Assembly: GCF_014217215.1 (NCBI RefSeq)
Contig: NZ_CP056080.1
Span: 2,170,001 to 2,234,000 of the forward strand
Length of the DNA stretch: 64,000 nucleotides
Source: Rothia nasimurium
Lineage (GTDB): Bacteria > Actinomycetota > Actinomycetes > Actinomycetales > Micrococcaceae
Direction: 5' to 3'
Numbering within the stretch: position 1 is the first letter of the stretch; the number at the start of each line of letters is the position of its first letter. Below the pieces are notes generated by a model. It made no database searches. It was given only the letters and a program-made list of their open reading frames with translations, and was not told where the DNA came from. The translations under genes were made by a program, and so were the position numbers. This document shows, in pieces, positions 37,428 to 44,572 of the stretch.

Positions 37428-37507
37428 TGATCTTCATCTGGGGCACCCCGCTACGGGAGAGGGTTGCCGCCCAGCTAGCCAGAGCTTGTCGCTGGGTCTC
37501 ATGATCA
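37428..37507 (-). promoter_or_regulatory. SAM-IV-type riboswitch aptamer
   Basis: The minus strand reads TGATCATGAGACCCAGC, then a hairpin GACAAGCTCTGGCTAGCTGGG, then CGGCAACCCTCTCCCG, CGGGGTGCCCC and AGATGAAGATCA. The outer TGATC/GATCA pair as P1, and CCCAGC/GCTGGG as P2. The GGCAACCC ... GGGGTGCCCC ... GATGA order matches the actinobacterial SAM-IV consensus (ligand S-adenosylmethionine). With the terminator downstream, high SAM should shut off the sulfur-scavenging monooxygenase. Confidence 0.85.
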
Positions 37508-37712
37508 TTTGTCTACCAGTGAAACAGACCACGCTGGCAACGGGCAAGAACCGACCGTCACGTTACTTTCTGTGACCGAATATTTCGCGTGTTGGGTGCC
37601 CCCACCCCGTTCATAATCGTCATGTTCTTGCCCGGGTAAGGTCTTACAGGTATGGGCTAGTCGCCGACCTATTACCGCGCAACCGAACTAGATAGTAGCC
37701 GGAGAGAGGAGT

Positions 37713-38210
37713 TTAGGAAGTAGCGAAATCTCTGAGGCTTGAGCCTTCTAAACGGTAGCCCAGCCATTGGGACTGGTAGGTTGCGCCAATACTTTCATAG
37801 AAGTTTCGGGCTGGCTCATTCCAATCAAGGACTACCCAGTCAAGGCGCTTATAGCCACGCTCATGCGCCGTGTCAGCAAGTTTCTTGAGTAGAGCTTTAC
37901 CGCCCCCAGACCCCCGAGCTTCGGGGCGAACGTAGAGGTCTTCAAGATAGATTCCGTGGCTACCTTCCCACGTTGAATAGTTGAGGAACCATAGGGCAAA
38001 ACCGTCAATGCGGCGGCCAGGGGTATGGGATTCAAGCACGTACGCAAAAATTGCTGGGTGCTCGCAGAAGAGTTGTTGCGTGAGCGTGCTGACCTTATTT
38101 TTTACAGTGCTTTCAGGCTCTTTTTCGTAGGCCGCGAGGTCTTTGATGAGTTGAATGATTTCGGGGACGTCTTCGGCTGTAGCGGTACGGATACTGTTCG
38201 GGGTGTTCAT
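37713..38210 (-). CDS. GNAT family N-acetyltransferase (diamine acetyltransferase-like)
   Basis: A 165-residue acetyltransferase. FLNYSTWEGSHGIYLEDLYVRPEARGSGGGKALLKKLA is the pattern of the SSAT/diamine acetyltransferase branch, and LDWNEPARNFYESIGA completes the acetyl-CoA domain. The polyamine substrate is a family-based guess. The start ATG at 38210 lacks a strong ribosome-binding site. It is the last housekeeping-like gene before the accessory array. Confidence 0.85.
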   Translation of the reverse strand: MNTPNSIRTATAEDVPEIIQLIKDLAAYEKEPESTVKNKVSTLTQQLFCEHPAIFAYVLESHTPGRRIDGFALWFLNYSTWEGSHGIYLEDLYVRPEARGSGGGKALLKKLADTAHERGYKRLDWVVLDWNEPARNFYESIGATYQSQWLGYRLEGSSLRDFATS

Positions 38211-38219
38211 ACGTTGATT

Positions 38220-38616
38220 CTACTGCGGGGTGTTCTCCGGAATAATCACATACTCCGCAGCAGTATTCCCAGGATTCCACGACAAAGGACCAATCATAAA
38301 CACCAACTTCTGCCCCTGATACTGGTTCACCAAATCAATATTCTTCAACAGATCATCAGTGCCACCAACCACTTTAGGGGTGATAATTAATCCGCACTCA
38401 GTAGTTTCTACAGCTATCGCATTTTTTACTAGAAGCTACCTTAGTGCCGGTACCCCCTCTAGAAAACCGAGCCGATTCAACAGTACATTCTCTAGGCTCA
38501 GCGTAATGAGAATTTACGTATCTAAGAGCCGGGTAAAGCATGAACATTAAAAACAAAAAAATTCCAGTACCAATATACCAAAGTATTTCTTTACGTGTCA
38601 GCTTCCGCTTTTCCAT
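38220..38616 (-). pseudogene. Small single-pass secreted protein of the CTV/ECG family, +1 frameshift in a homopolymer
   Basis: It begins MEKRKLTRKEILW, then one membrane helix, then YVNSHYAEPRECTVESARF. At an A6 run (T6 on the plus strand, 38432-38437) the frame shifts. With one A fewer the sequence continues NAIAVETTECGLI to DLLKNIDLVNQYQGQKLVFM and ends VIIPENTPQ. It is then collinear with the paralog at 39148-39535. In the given sequence translation stops after SSKKCDSCRNY. It could be inactivated, phase-variable or a base-calling error. It is one of several paralogs with a conserved CTVxSA ... ECG cysteine pair facing outside. Confidence 0.75.
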
Positions 38617-38682
38617 CTGCTCCCCTCTCCAGACACAGCGCAACCTTACTCTCTGTCATTTCTAGCTACAAACCCACACAAG

Positions 38683-39118
38683 AAAACTATTCAGAAGACC
38701 CAAAATTCACAGGAGAACCATCAGCCTCCTTAATATCCTGAATAATATGATACCTACCATATAAAAGATACTTATTCACCACAAAAATATACTTCTTACC
38801 CACCACCAAACTATCCGTCGTCTCATCCATACCCACACCATCCAACACAGGATAATAAAGCATCAAGGTCCCACACTCCTCCGTCACAACAGACGAATCA
38901 GGACTCGACGCACCAGCCTTTCCCGAACCCCGCATCGACCACACAGTCGAAGCAGACTTCACCGTACAGGTCATCTCCTGGGTATAGTGCGAATCCGTGT
39001 ACCGTTTAACAGGGGTCATCGCCATAGCAAATAATACGAAAATTATCCAATATAGAATCCAATTCTCCCGTATATAGTTAAAAACCTTTTTCATCAGCAC
39101 CCCCTACCTTTTTCGGAA
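38683..39118. repeat. 436-bp direct repeat, copy 1
   Basis: This segment, containing the whole 38687-39094 gene and its ribosome-binding site, recurs at 40806-41241 with no difference that I could find. Sequence outside differs, so the unit is one gene long. It indicates very recent duplication or gene conversion. Confidence 0.92.
38687..39094 (-). CDS. Small single-pass secreted protein, CTV/ECG family (duplicate of 40810-41217)
   Basis: A protein of about 135 residues of unknown function. A short cytoplasmic N-terminus (MKKVFNYIREN) is followed by one membrane helix (WILYWIIFVLFAMAMTPV) and an extracellular domain. That domain carries EMTCTVKSASTVW and, ~30 residues on, EECGTLMLYYP; the two cysteines could form a disulfide. 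A final VVGKKYIFVVNKYLL segment matches the G-K/Q-x-Y/L-x-F strand of the paralogs. ATG 39094 is preferred over GTG 39100, because AGGGGG is correctly spaced. It lies downstream of a type VII secretion operon; an immunity role is inferred only. Confidence 0.7.
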   Translation of the reverse strand: MKKVFNYIRENWILYWIIFVLFAMAMTPVKRYTDSHYTQEMTCTVKSASTVWSMRGSGKAGASSPDSSVVTEECGTLMLYYPVLDGVGMDETTDSLVVGKKYIFVVNKYLLYGRYHIIQDIKEADGSPVNFGSSE

Positions 39119-39147
39119 AAACAGGACGACGAACATCCAGAAGCCAG

Positions 39148-39535
39148 CTACTGCTCCGGAATAATCACATACTCCGCAGCAGTATTATCTATATACCAGG
39201 ATAGAGGCCCAATCATAAAAACCAGCTTCTGCCCCTGATACTGGTTCACCAAATCAATATTCTTCAACAGGTCATTGGTGCCGCCCTGAACCTTACGGGT
39301 AGTAATAGTTCCACATTCAAGAGTTTCTATTATTATCTTATTCTTCGTTGAAGCAACTCTTGTTCCGCTCCCACCTGAACCGAATCTCGCATATTCAACA
39401 GTACATTCCCTGGGCTCAGCATAGTGCGAATTTATATAGGCAATAGCTGGAACACTCAGAAACATCAGCAATAAAAAAAATTCCAAAAAATGCACCCCAG
39501 AGAATTTCTTTACGAGTCCATTTCCTCTTTTCCAT
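39148..39535 (-). pseudogene. Small single-pass secreted protein, CTV/ECG family, frameshift in a T8 run
   Basis: The natural start is MEKRKWTRKEILWGAFFGI at 39535, with a paralog at 38616. A run of eight T (minus strand; A8 at 39473-39480) shifts the frame. With seven T the helix continues FLLLMFLSVPAIAYINSHYAE, then PRECTVEYARF, ETLECGTITTRKV and DLVNQYQGQKLVFMIGPLSW, to the stop at 39148. The longer open frame to 39555 reads through an unrelated N-terminus. Together with the A6 frameshift in its sister this suggests phase variation, decay or sequencing error. Confidence 0.75.
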
Positions 39536-39605
39536 CTATTTCCCTCTCCAGACACAGCGCCGCCTTACTCTCTGCTAGATCTATCCACCTGCAACAGGCA
39601 GATGA

Positions 39606-40034
39606 CTACTCAACAGGACCAGAAAACGAAAACACCCTCCGCTGACCCCAACTCTTCAAACTAGTCTCACCAATCATAAACTCATACTTCTTACCCGGCT
39701 CAACCCGACTCAGGACAGACTCAATCTCACCCTCACTCACCGGCAGATAAAGCCCACCACAGTCCTCAGTCGAAAAAACAATATCGTCACGCGACGAGCT
39801 ATACCTAGCACCACTTGACGTAGAAGACTTATACTCCGCAGACTCAACCGTGCACACCAGAGACACCTGGTGATACCGGTCTGTAATATTTAATTGCCAT
39901 AGGATATACATCACATAGATAAATGGGCTCATAAAAATGAGCACGACAATGATAAATCTAAACCAAGAGAAGTTAGATTTCTTCTTTTTATTTTCAGCTT
40001 GGATAGGTGAAATATCCTTATTCTTTTGGCTCAT
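39606..40034 (-). CDS. Small single-pass secreted protein, CTV/ECG family
   Basis: A 142-residue protein starting MSQKNKDISPIQ, with a Lys-rich cytoplasmic segment, one membrane helix (about residues 22-44) and an outer domain. The outer domain holds SLVCTVESAEYKSS, then STEDCGGLYLPV and VEPGKKYEFMIGE. The CTVESA / DCG cysteine pair and the G-K-x-Y-x-F strand place it in the same family as its neighbours. Function unknown. A fragment of its 3' end is duplicated at 40329-40473. Confidence 0.7.
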   Translation of the reverse strand: MSQKNKDISPIQAENKKKKSNFSWFRFIIVVLIFMSPFIYVMYILWQLNITDRYHQVSLVCTVESAEYKSSTSSGARYSSSRDDIVFSTEDCGGLYLPVSEGEIESVLSRVEPGKKYEFMIGETSLKSWGQRRVFSFSGPVE

Positions 40035-40281
40035 CACTATCAAACCCCTCCTCAACAGCAAAACCAGTCGCACTCACAACCGAACCACCAGCACCAGCAG
40101 CCACAGACCGCCCACCACCAGAAGCAGACGAACCCATAGCATGCAACTGATCCGTTGCAGGCCCCTTCACAGGAGCAGACGTCAAAGCAGAGCTAGCAAA
40201 ACCCTTACCAAAACAAAGACGACGGCGCCCCCATGCACCCAAACCGAACACACAAGAACACCGCCGCCAGATATCGCACAA
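40018..40281 (-). pseudogene. Probable C-terminal remnant of a larger protein
   Basis: An 87-codon frame whose last ~60 residues are Gly/Ala/Ser-rich (GSSASGGGRSVAAGAGGSVV) and end FDSDEPKE. It has no ribosome-binding site or credible start, and its stop overlaps the start of the gene at 40034. It looks like the tail of a deleted upstream gene. The parent protein is not recognised. Confidence 0.35.
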
Positions 40282-40328
40282 TAAGCCAGGGCCTACCGGT
40301 ACCAGCCTAAATCCAGAACCACACCAAC

Positions 40329-40473
40329 AAGCAGATGACTACTCAACAGGACCAGAAAACGAAAACACCTTCCGCTGGCCCCAAGTCTTCAAACTAGTCT
40401 CACCAATCATAAACTCATACTTCTTACCCGGCTCAACCCGACTCAGGACAGACTCAATCTCACCCTCACTCAC
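40329..40473 (-). pseudogene. 3'-end fragment duplicated from the 39606-40034 gene
   Basis: About 145 bp matching 39599-39742 with only a handful of substitutions. It encodes the C-terminal piece (EGEIESVLSRVEPGKKYEFM ... KVFSFSGPVE) without the membrane anchor or cysteines. It is followed on its upstream side by unrelated sequence. Shows that the array has been reshuffled by partial duplication. Confidence 0.8.
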
Positions 40474-40476
40474 ATC

Positions 40477-40749
40477 CTAGAGACCCTTACCCTGAGCCCC
40501 TTTCAACTCCCTATACTTAGTCCACCCCACATACAGGTGAATAAACAAACCCCACGACGCAAAACTCTGAACAGCAGACAACGGCAGCAACTGCATACAA
40601 ATAAAAGTACCCGCCGCAACCACCAGAAGCCCCAGCAGAAAATACACCACCAAAAACTTCATCGGACTACTAAGAGACCGCCCCAAAACATTAGACAAAG
40701 GAACATTAACACCGGCCACAATAAGACCAGTAAGAGCACCCAGCAACAT
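40477..40749 (-). CDS. Small hydrophobic membrane protein, unknown
   Basis: A 90-residue protein with three predicted membrane helices (about residues 3-18, 31-55 and 58-75) and a basic C-terminal tail (WTKYRELKGAQGKGL). The CTV/ECG signature is absent, so it is not of the same family as its neighbours. No homology recognised. It lies inside the candidate immunity array, between a pseudogene fragment and the duplicated gene. Confidence 0.5.
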   Translation of the reverse strand: MLLGALTGLIVAGVNVPLSNVLGRSLSSPMKFLVVYFLLGLLVVAAGTFICMQLLPLSAVQSFASWGLFIHLYVGWTKYRELKGAQGKGL

Positions 40750-40805
40750 AAAAATACCCTAACAAAATAAAACTACACACTAAATAAAACACAAAGGCAT
40801 AAGCC

Positions 40806-41241
40806 AAAACTATTCAGAAGACCCAAAATTCACAGGAGAACCATCAGCCTCCTTAATATCCTGAATAATATGATACCTACCATATAAAAGATACTTATTC
40901 ACCACAAAAATATACTTCTTACCCACCACCAAACTATCCGTCGTCTCATCCATACCCACACCATCCAACACAGGATAATAAAGCATCAAGGTCCCACACT
41001 CCTCCGTCACAACAGACGAATCAGGACTCGACGCACCAGCCTTTCCCGAACCCCGCATCGACCACACAGTCGAAGCAGACTTCACCGTACAGGTCATCTC
41101 CTGGGTATAGTGCGAATCCGTGTACCGTTTAACAGGGGTCATCGCCATAGCAAATAATACGAAAATTATCCAATATAGAATCCAATTCTCCCGTATATAG
41201 TTAAAAACCTTTTTCATCAGCACCCCCTACCTTTTTCGGAA
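40806..41241. repeat. 436-bp direct repeat, copy 2
   Basis: Identical by eye to 38683-39118. See that entry. Confidence 0.92.
40810..41217 (-). CDS. Small single-pass secreted protein, CTV/ECG family (duplicate of 38687-39094)
   Basis: Encodes exactly the same protein as 38687-39094, including the AGGGGG ribosome-binding site and the ATG/GTG start choice. One membrane helix is followed by an outer domain with CTVKSA and ECG cysteines. It lies about 50 bp after the stop of the larger membrane protein at 41270-42580, so it is probably in the same transcript. Two identical copies may raise dosage or be raw material for diversification. Confidence 0.7.
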   Translation of the reverse strand: MKKVFNYIRENWILYWIIFVLFAMAMTPVKRYTDSHYTQEMTCTVKSASTVWSMRGSGKAGASSPDSSVVTEECGTLMLYYPVLDGVGMDETTDSLVVGKKYIFVVNKYLLYGRYHIIQDIKEADGSPVNFGSSE

Positions 41242-41269
41242 CAAAATACGCTCGCCGAGCACCCAAATC

Positions 41270-42580
41270 CTAAGATTTCTGCTCCACCGGCACCTCAACA
41301 AACCGACCATCCACACCAGCACGCAACCGCACCCCACGACGAACACGGTCATTAATCACCTCAATCTGCGCCTCCGTCTCCTCCAACAAATGAACATACT
41401 CCAACTCACCCAAAGCAGGACGAGCCGACATCTCAAAAGCAAACAAAGACGGTAACTCACAGCCCACCCAAAAACGATTCACAGTAGAACAACCCGAAAA
41501 AGAACGAACCTCCATAGCCCTCTCAAACCGAGCAACCCTCATCTTGACCCGATTCACCCAAGACTCATCAGCCCTAAACACCACCGGACGGTCATACCCA
41601 CCACGCCCAGCAACACCAAACGTCACCGTAGCCCGGCCCTGAGCGTCCTGCCCAAAAACCACATCCGCCACACTAATATCCGTAAAACCTAAAACCCAGG
41701 CATGACGACGCGCGAAATCCTCACCCGGGGTCTGCACCAGATACATCCCGCGGTGATCAACCACTAAATCAACTATGCGAGTATCGGTGGGGGTGAGCTT
41801 GGGTCCCTGCTCAAAAAACTTCTGTTCGGCTCGCCAGAGCATGGCGCCTTCTGGGGCAAGGCCGGTGAAGGTGAAGTCCCCGGTGACGGTGCCTCGGATG
41901 CGTAGCCGGTCAAGGGGTTTGCTGGGGAAATAGTCCCGGTAGAGCAAGTCAGAGTTCAGACCGTAAATCCAGGAAGAGACTTCGCAGGCAGTTGGTGCTG
42001 GCCCGGTTGGGTAGGTGTAGGGCGGTAGTTCATGCTCTTGAATCAGTATGGTGGTGTTGATAGGGCGGGTGGCGTTCTTGGTATGGGGGTTGATGTCTTG
42101 TGCTTGGGGGTTGTTGGTGGGCAGGGGCCAGGTGCGGAGGCCGATGTAGAAGTTTTCGATGTTGGCTATATCGTGTGTGCTGGTGATGCCTTTGTGGCTG
42201 AGGTGGGCTAGTCGGTAGGCGCGGAGTTCTTTCCACCAGTGGGGTCGGTAGCCTAAGTAGGGGATGGTTTGTCCGCCGATGAGGCCCATGAGCAGGGCAA
42301 AGGCGAGGGAGCCTATGAAGGTGATGCCGAATCCGGCGGATATCCAGAACCATACTGGGTGGTTTACCCGGTCGGAAAGGCCGGCGTCGTCGATGAGGCC
42401 TAGGCAGAGTAGACCTGTTAGGGAGAGGCCTATGTAGGGTACCAGGGTGATCCACATGTCGAAGGGGTCGATGCCTTGTTGGGCGGTGACCCAGATGCGG
42501 TTGCGGCTGTTGGCCATGAGGGTCCAGGTGATGATGAGGAGGGTGATGAGGGTGATGAGGAATATGTAGTATGCAGGCAT
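41270..42580 (-). CDS. Large membrane-anchored protein, unknown
   Basis: A 436-residue protein with three N-terminal membrane helices (about 3-22, 47-65 and 76-105) and a ~330-residue soluble domain, probably cytoplasmic. The soluble part contains FTFTGLAPEGAMLWRAEQKFF, DLVVDHRGMYLVQTPGEDFARRHAW and FVEVPVEQKS. I do not recognise the family. It lies in the same direction as the lipoprotein genes upstream and the CTV/ECG array downstream. AGAAAG lies before the ATG. The ~60-bp space to the next gene suggests one operon. Confidence 0.6.
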   Translation of the reverse strand: MPAYYIFLITLITLLIITWTLMANSRNRIWVTAQQGIDPFDMWITLVPYIGLSLTGLLCLGLIDDAGLSDRVNHPVWFWISAGFGITFIGSLAFALLMGLIGGQTIPYLGYRPHWWKELRAYRLAHLSHKGITSTHDIANIENFYIGLRTWPLPTNNPQAQDINPHTKNATRPINTTILIQEHELPPYTYPTGPAPTACEVSSWIYGLNSDLLYRDYFPSKPLDRLRIRGTVTGDFTFTGLAPEGAMLWRAEQKFFEQGPKLTPTDTRIVDLVVDHRGMYLVQTPGEDFARRHAWVLGFTDISVADVVFGQDAQGRATVTFGVAGRGGYDRPVVFRADESWVNRVKMRVARFERAMEVRSFSGCSTVNRFWVGCELPSLFAFEMSARPALGELEYVHLLEETEAQIEVINDRVRRGVRLRAGVDGRFVEVPVEQKS

Positions 42581-42600
42581 GGTGTTCTTTCTCTGTGTGG

Positions 42601-42719
42601 TTACTTGAACCAGTTCCCCACGGTTTCTGCTACTTTGTCGGTGAGTCCGGTTTCTCTGTTTCAGCCGGCTGCCGGGCTAGTTTGAACTGCCGATAAAGTT
42701 GTCGGCGGCGCTAGAGTTC
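42601..42719 (-). pseudogene. Remnant of a gene end
   Basis: The minus strand encodes RETGLTDKVAETVGNWFK with a proper stop at 42601, and, in another frame just upstream, SAADNFIGSSN. The two are interrupted by stops. This resembles the C-terminus of a secreted helical protein that has been deleted. Too short to name. Confidence 0.35.
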
Positions 42720-43250
42720 TTATTCGTCCCCAGACAAAACACACTCACCACGAAACACAATCCGCTCCCCCTGAAAACCCGAGTAATAATAGACCTGCGT
42801 CCCTAACTCCGTGACATACACAATCTCATACCCATTCCCATACGGCCCAACATTCTTCACCTCAAACCCACGAGACTCCCACAAAGCCCGCATCCGCTCA
42901 GACCGCGCAGTGTACTCCGAAGCAGGACGATCAGCCTTATCTTCCTCCTGATCAAAAGTGTCCATGGCCAGCTCAATACGATATAAAGTCTCCTCACCAC
43001 TCGAATCACACACACCCTGAGGAGTAAAAGACCGATCGGCCACCTTCTGAGGATCATAAGTACGACCACTGGCGTACTTAAAAGAAGACGGATCCAGCCC
43101 CGTATCCTCCACCACCTGAGGCAAGAGAACCCAGAACTCATCCTCAATAGCGGCCTGCTCCTGAGCCGACACCGCACGCGGCCCCGAAGAACACCCCACC
43201 ACCAAAGCACCAACTGCTACCAAAGCACCCAACCTAGACCATAAGAGCAC
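42720..43250 (-). CDS. Lipoprotein, paralog 1 of a tandem set; start displaced by an IS element
   Basis: A 176-residue lipoprotein. Signal peptide with lipobox VVGCSS, then RAVSAQEQAAIEDEFWVLLP, a cysteine in GVCDSSGEETLY, RSERMRALWESRGFEVKNVG, YGNGYEIVYVTE, and a last cysteine in FRGECVLSGDE. Paralogs at 44573-45112 and 45109-45630 share over 80% of the last ~85 residues. The IS3 element lies directly upstream: the original GTG and ribosome-binding region are on its far side, and the present frame can only start at GTG 43250 (original codon 4). Expression may be lost or driven from the IS. Function unknown; candidate immunity protein. Confidence 0.75.
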   Translation of the reverse strand: MLLWSRLGALVAVGALVVGCSSGPRAVSAQEQAAIEDEFWVLLPQVVEDTGLDPSSFKYASGRTYDPQKVADRSFTPQGVCDSSGEETLYRIELAMDTFDQEEDKADRPASEYTARSERMRALWESRGFEVKNVGPYGNGYEIVYVTELGTQVYYYSGFQGERIVFRGECVLSGDE

Positions 43251-43280
43251 ACTGATATGTACTGGCTTTAGTTCCTACCA

Positions 43281-44180
43281 TCATACGAGACTCACAACAC
43301 CATCCACCACCTCCTGCGGAGTCCGATAACCAAGGGACGAATGCAACCGCTGCTCATTCCACCAACACACCCAACCCGCCGTCTCAACCTCCAACTGAGC
43401 AACAGACTCAAAGAACCGGCCACGCACAAGCTCTGCCTTATACGCACCGTTAACCGACTCAGCCAAAGCATTATCGTACGAATCGCCCCTTGACCCAACT
43501 GACAGTTGCACACCCAGGCCCCGAAGCTCACGCGTGTAATCCTCAGCCACGTACTGGGCCCCACGGTCAGAATGATGCACAATCTCAGTCAAAACAGACC
43601 CACACTTACGAGCATCGAAAAGAGCCTGCTTCAAAGCCGTCAAAGGCATCCCGAGTGTATGCATGGTTGAGGAAACACCCCAACCGACAATCTTCCGGCT
43701 GAAGACATCAGTGATGAAAGCGGTATAGCAGAAGCCGCTGGTGGTACGAACATAGGTGAAATCTGCTACCCACAGGCGATGTGGGGCATCAGAGGTGAAC
43801 TGGCGGTTGACGAGGTCAGGGCGGTTATCAGGAGCCTTGGTAGCCCTGGTAGTCACCGGTTTACGACCCCGGTGTACCCCCTGGATACCAGCAGCACGCA
43901 TGAGCCGGTAGGTCTGATCCCGGCCGATAGCCCAGCCTGCTCGTCTCATGGCTTGCCACATCTTGCGCACCCCGTAGACTCCGTAGTTTTCCTGGTGGAT
44001 TCTCAGAAGCTCGGGGATCAGCAACTGGTCACTGAGTGTTCTAGCTGCTGGCACGCGGGCTTTTGCTGCTCGGTAGCCACGTGAGGTGATGAATCCACCG
44101 TCTAGATGCTCAGCGAGAGTCCGGCAAATCGGCTCGACCCCGAAGAGATCCTTATGGGTATCAATGAAACGGATCATCAT
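43281..44180 (-). CDS. IS3-family transposase, OrfB (catalytic part)
   Basis: A 299-residue integrase-core protein. The N-terminal HTH_21 region (GVYGVRKMWQAMRRAGW) precedes the rve core with the DD(35)E triad: D140 in WVADFTYV, D205 in HHSDRGAQY and E241 in NALAESVNG. It ends with the typical NEQRLHSSLGYRTPQEV. It is normally made as an OrfAB fusion by frameshifting; its own start overlaps the orfA stop. Confidence 0.95.
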   Translation of the reverse strand: MMIRFIDTHKDLFGVEPICRTLAEHLDGGFITSRGYRAAKARVPAARTLSDQLLIPELLRIHQENYGVYGVRKMWQAMRRAGWAIGRDQTYRLMRAAGIQGVHRGRKPVTTRATKAPDNRPDLVNRQFTSDAPHRLWVADFTYVRTTSGFCYTAFITDVFSRKIVGWGVSSTMHTLGMPLTALKQALFDARKCGSVLTEIVHHSDRGAQYVAEDYTRELRGLGVQLSVGSRGDSYDNALAESVNGAYKAELVRGRFFESVAQLEVETAGWVCWWNEQRLHSSLGYRTPQEVVDGVVSLV

Positions 44181-44494
44181 CGGGCCGGACGGTCGAGCTC
44201 GGCTGCGAAAAAAGCCGAAGCGGCTTTCAGGATTTCGTTGGCTCTGCGTAGTTCAGCAATTTCTTTGCGAAGTCTTCGGTTTTCTGCTGCCATATCGCTG
44301 GTGGGCCCGGGGGTTTCTCCTTGGTCGATGGCGGCTTGTTTGTGCCATTTTCGTAGGGTTTCGGGGCCGATGCCGAGGCGTTCTCCAATGTTTCGGCAGG
44401 CGGTGTAGATGCCTGTGTTGGGGTTGTTTTCCAGGTGGTCGGTCAGTAGGCGTAGGGCTCGTGTTTTGAGTTCGGCGGGGTATTTGGTGGGCAT
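44177..44494 (-). CDS. IS3-family transposase, OrfA (DNA-binding part)
   Basis: A 105-residue helix-turn-helix protein (IGERLGIGPETLRKWHKQA) with a C-terminal leucine-zipper-like heptad region (AAENRRLRKEIAELRRANEIL). It binds the IS ends and multimerises. It overlaps orfB by four bases. A T-TTT-TTC slippery heptamer near its end would allow the OrfAB fusion. Confidence 0.93.
   Translation of the reverse strand: MPTKYPAELKTRALRLLTDHLENNPNTGIYTACRNIGERLGIGPETLRKWHKQAAIDQGETPGPTSDMAAENRRLRKEIAELRRANEILKAASAFFAAELDRPAR
44207..44213 (-). other. Likely -1 programmed frameshift site of the IS
   Basis: On the coding strand the orfA frame reads GCT TTT TTC, i.e. a T-TTT-TTC heptamer (plus-strand GAAAAAA). 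A -1 slip continues in frame CGC AGC CGA GCT into orfB without a stop. Position and frame fit IS3-family OrfAB production; use is inferred. Confidence 0.6.
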
Positions 44495-44572
44495 GGGTGA
44501 AGGTTCCTTTGCTCTTTTTGTTTGTTTCTAAATTTACGGGAGCGGAACTAAACCCAGTACATATCACACCAC

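Larger units (their letters stand above)
43253..44566 (-). mobile_element. IS3-family insertion sequence, apparently complete
   Basis: 1314 bp bounded by inverted repeats TGATATGTACTGG-C/G-TTTAGTTCC (one mismatch in 23). It is flanked by a 3-bp direct repeat CAC (43250-43252 and 44567-44569), as expected for IS3-family transposition. Removing the element plus one CAC restores the junction found between the neighbouring lipoprotein paralogs (AGCACACCACTCACCC). It carries orfA and orfB in the usual overlapping arrangement. Both frames are intact, so the element may be active. Confidence 0.95.

Noticed and set aside
37428-37507. SAM-I (S-box) riboswitch
   Set aside because: The core GGCAACC and GATGA are shared, but the GGGGTGCCCC element, lack of the CTTATC/AGAG start and compact length match SAM-IV better.
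39148-39555. The 135-residue frame as an intact gene
   Set aside because: Its first ~25 residues are out of frame relative to the family start MEKRKWTRKE at 39535; it is better read as a frameshifted gene.
43490-44408. Plus-strand frames across the IS3 element
   Set aside because: They are antisense to intact orfA/orfB.
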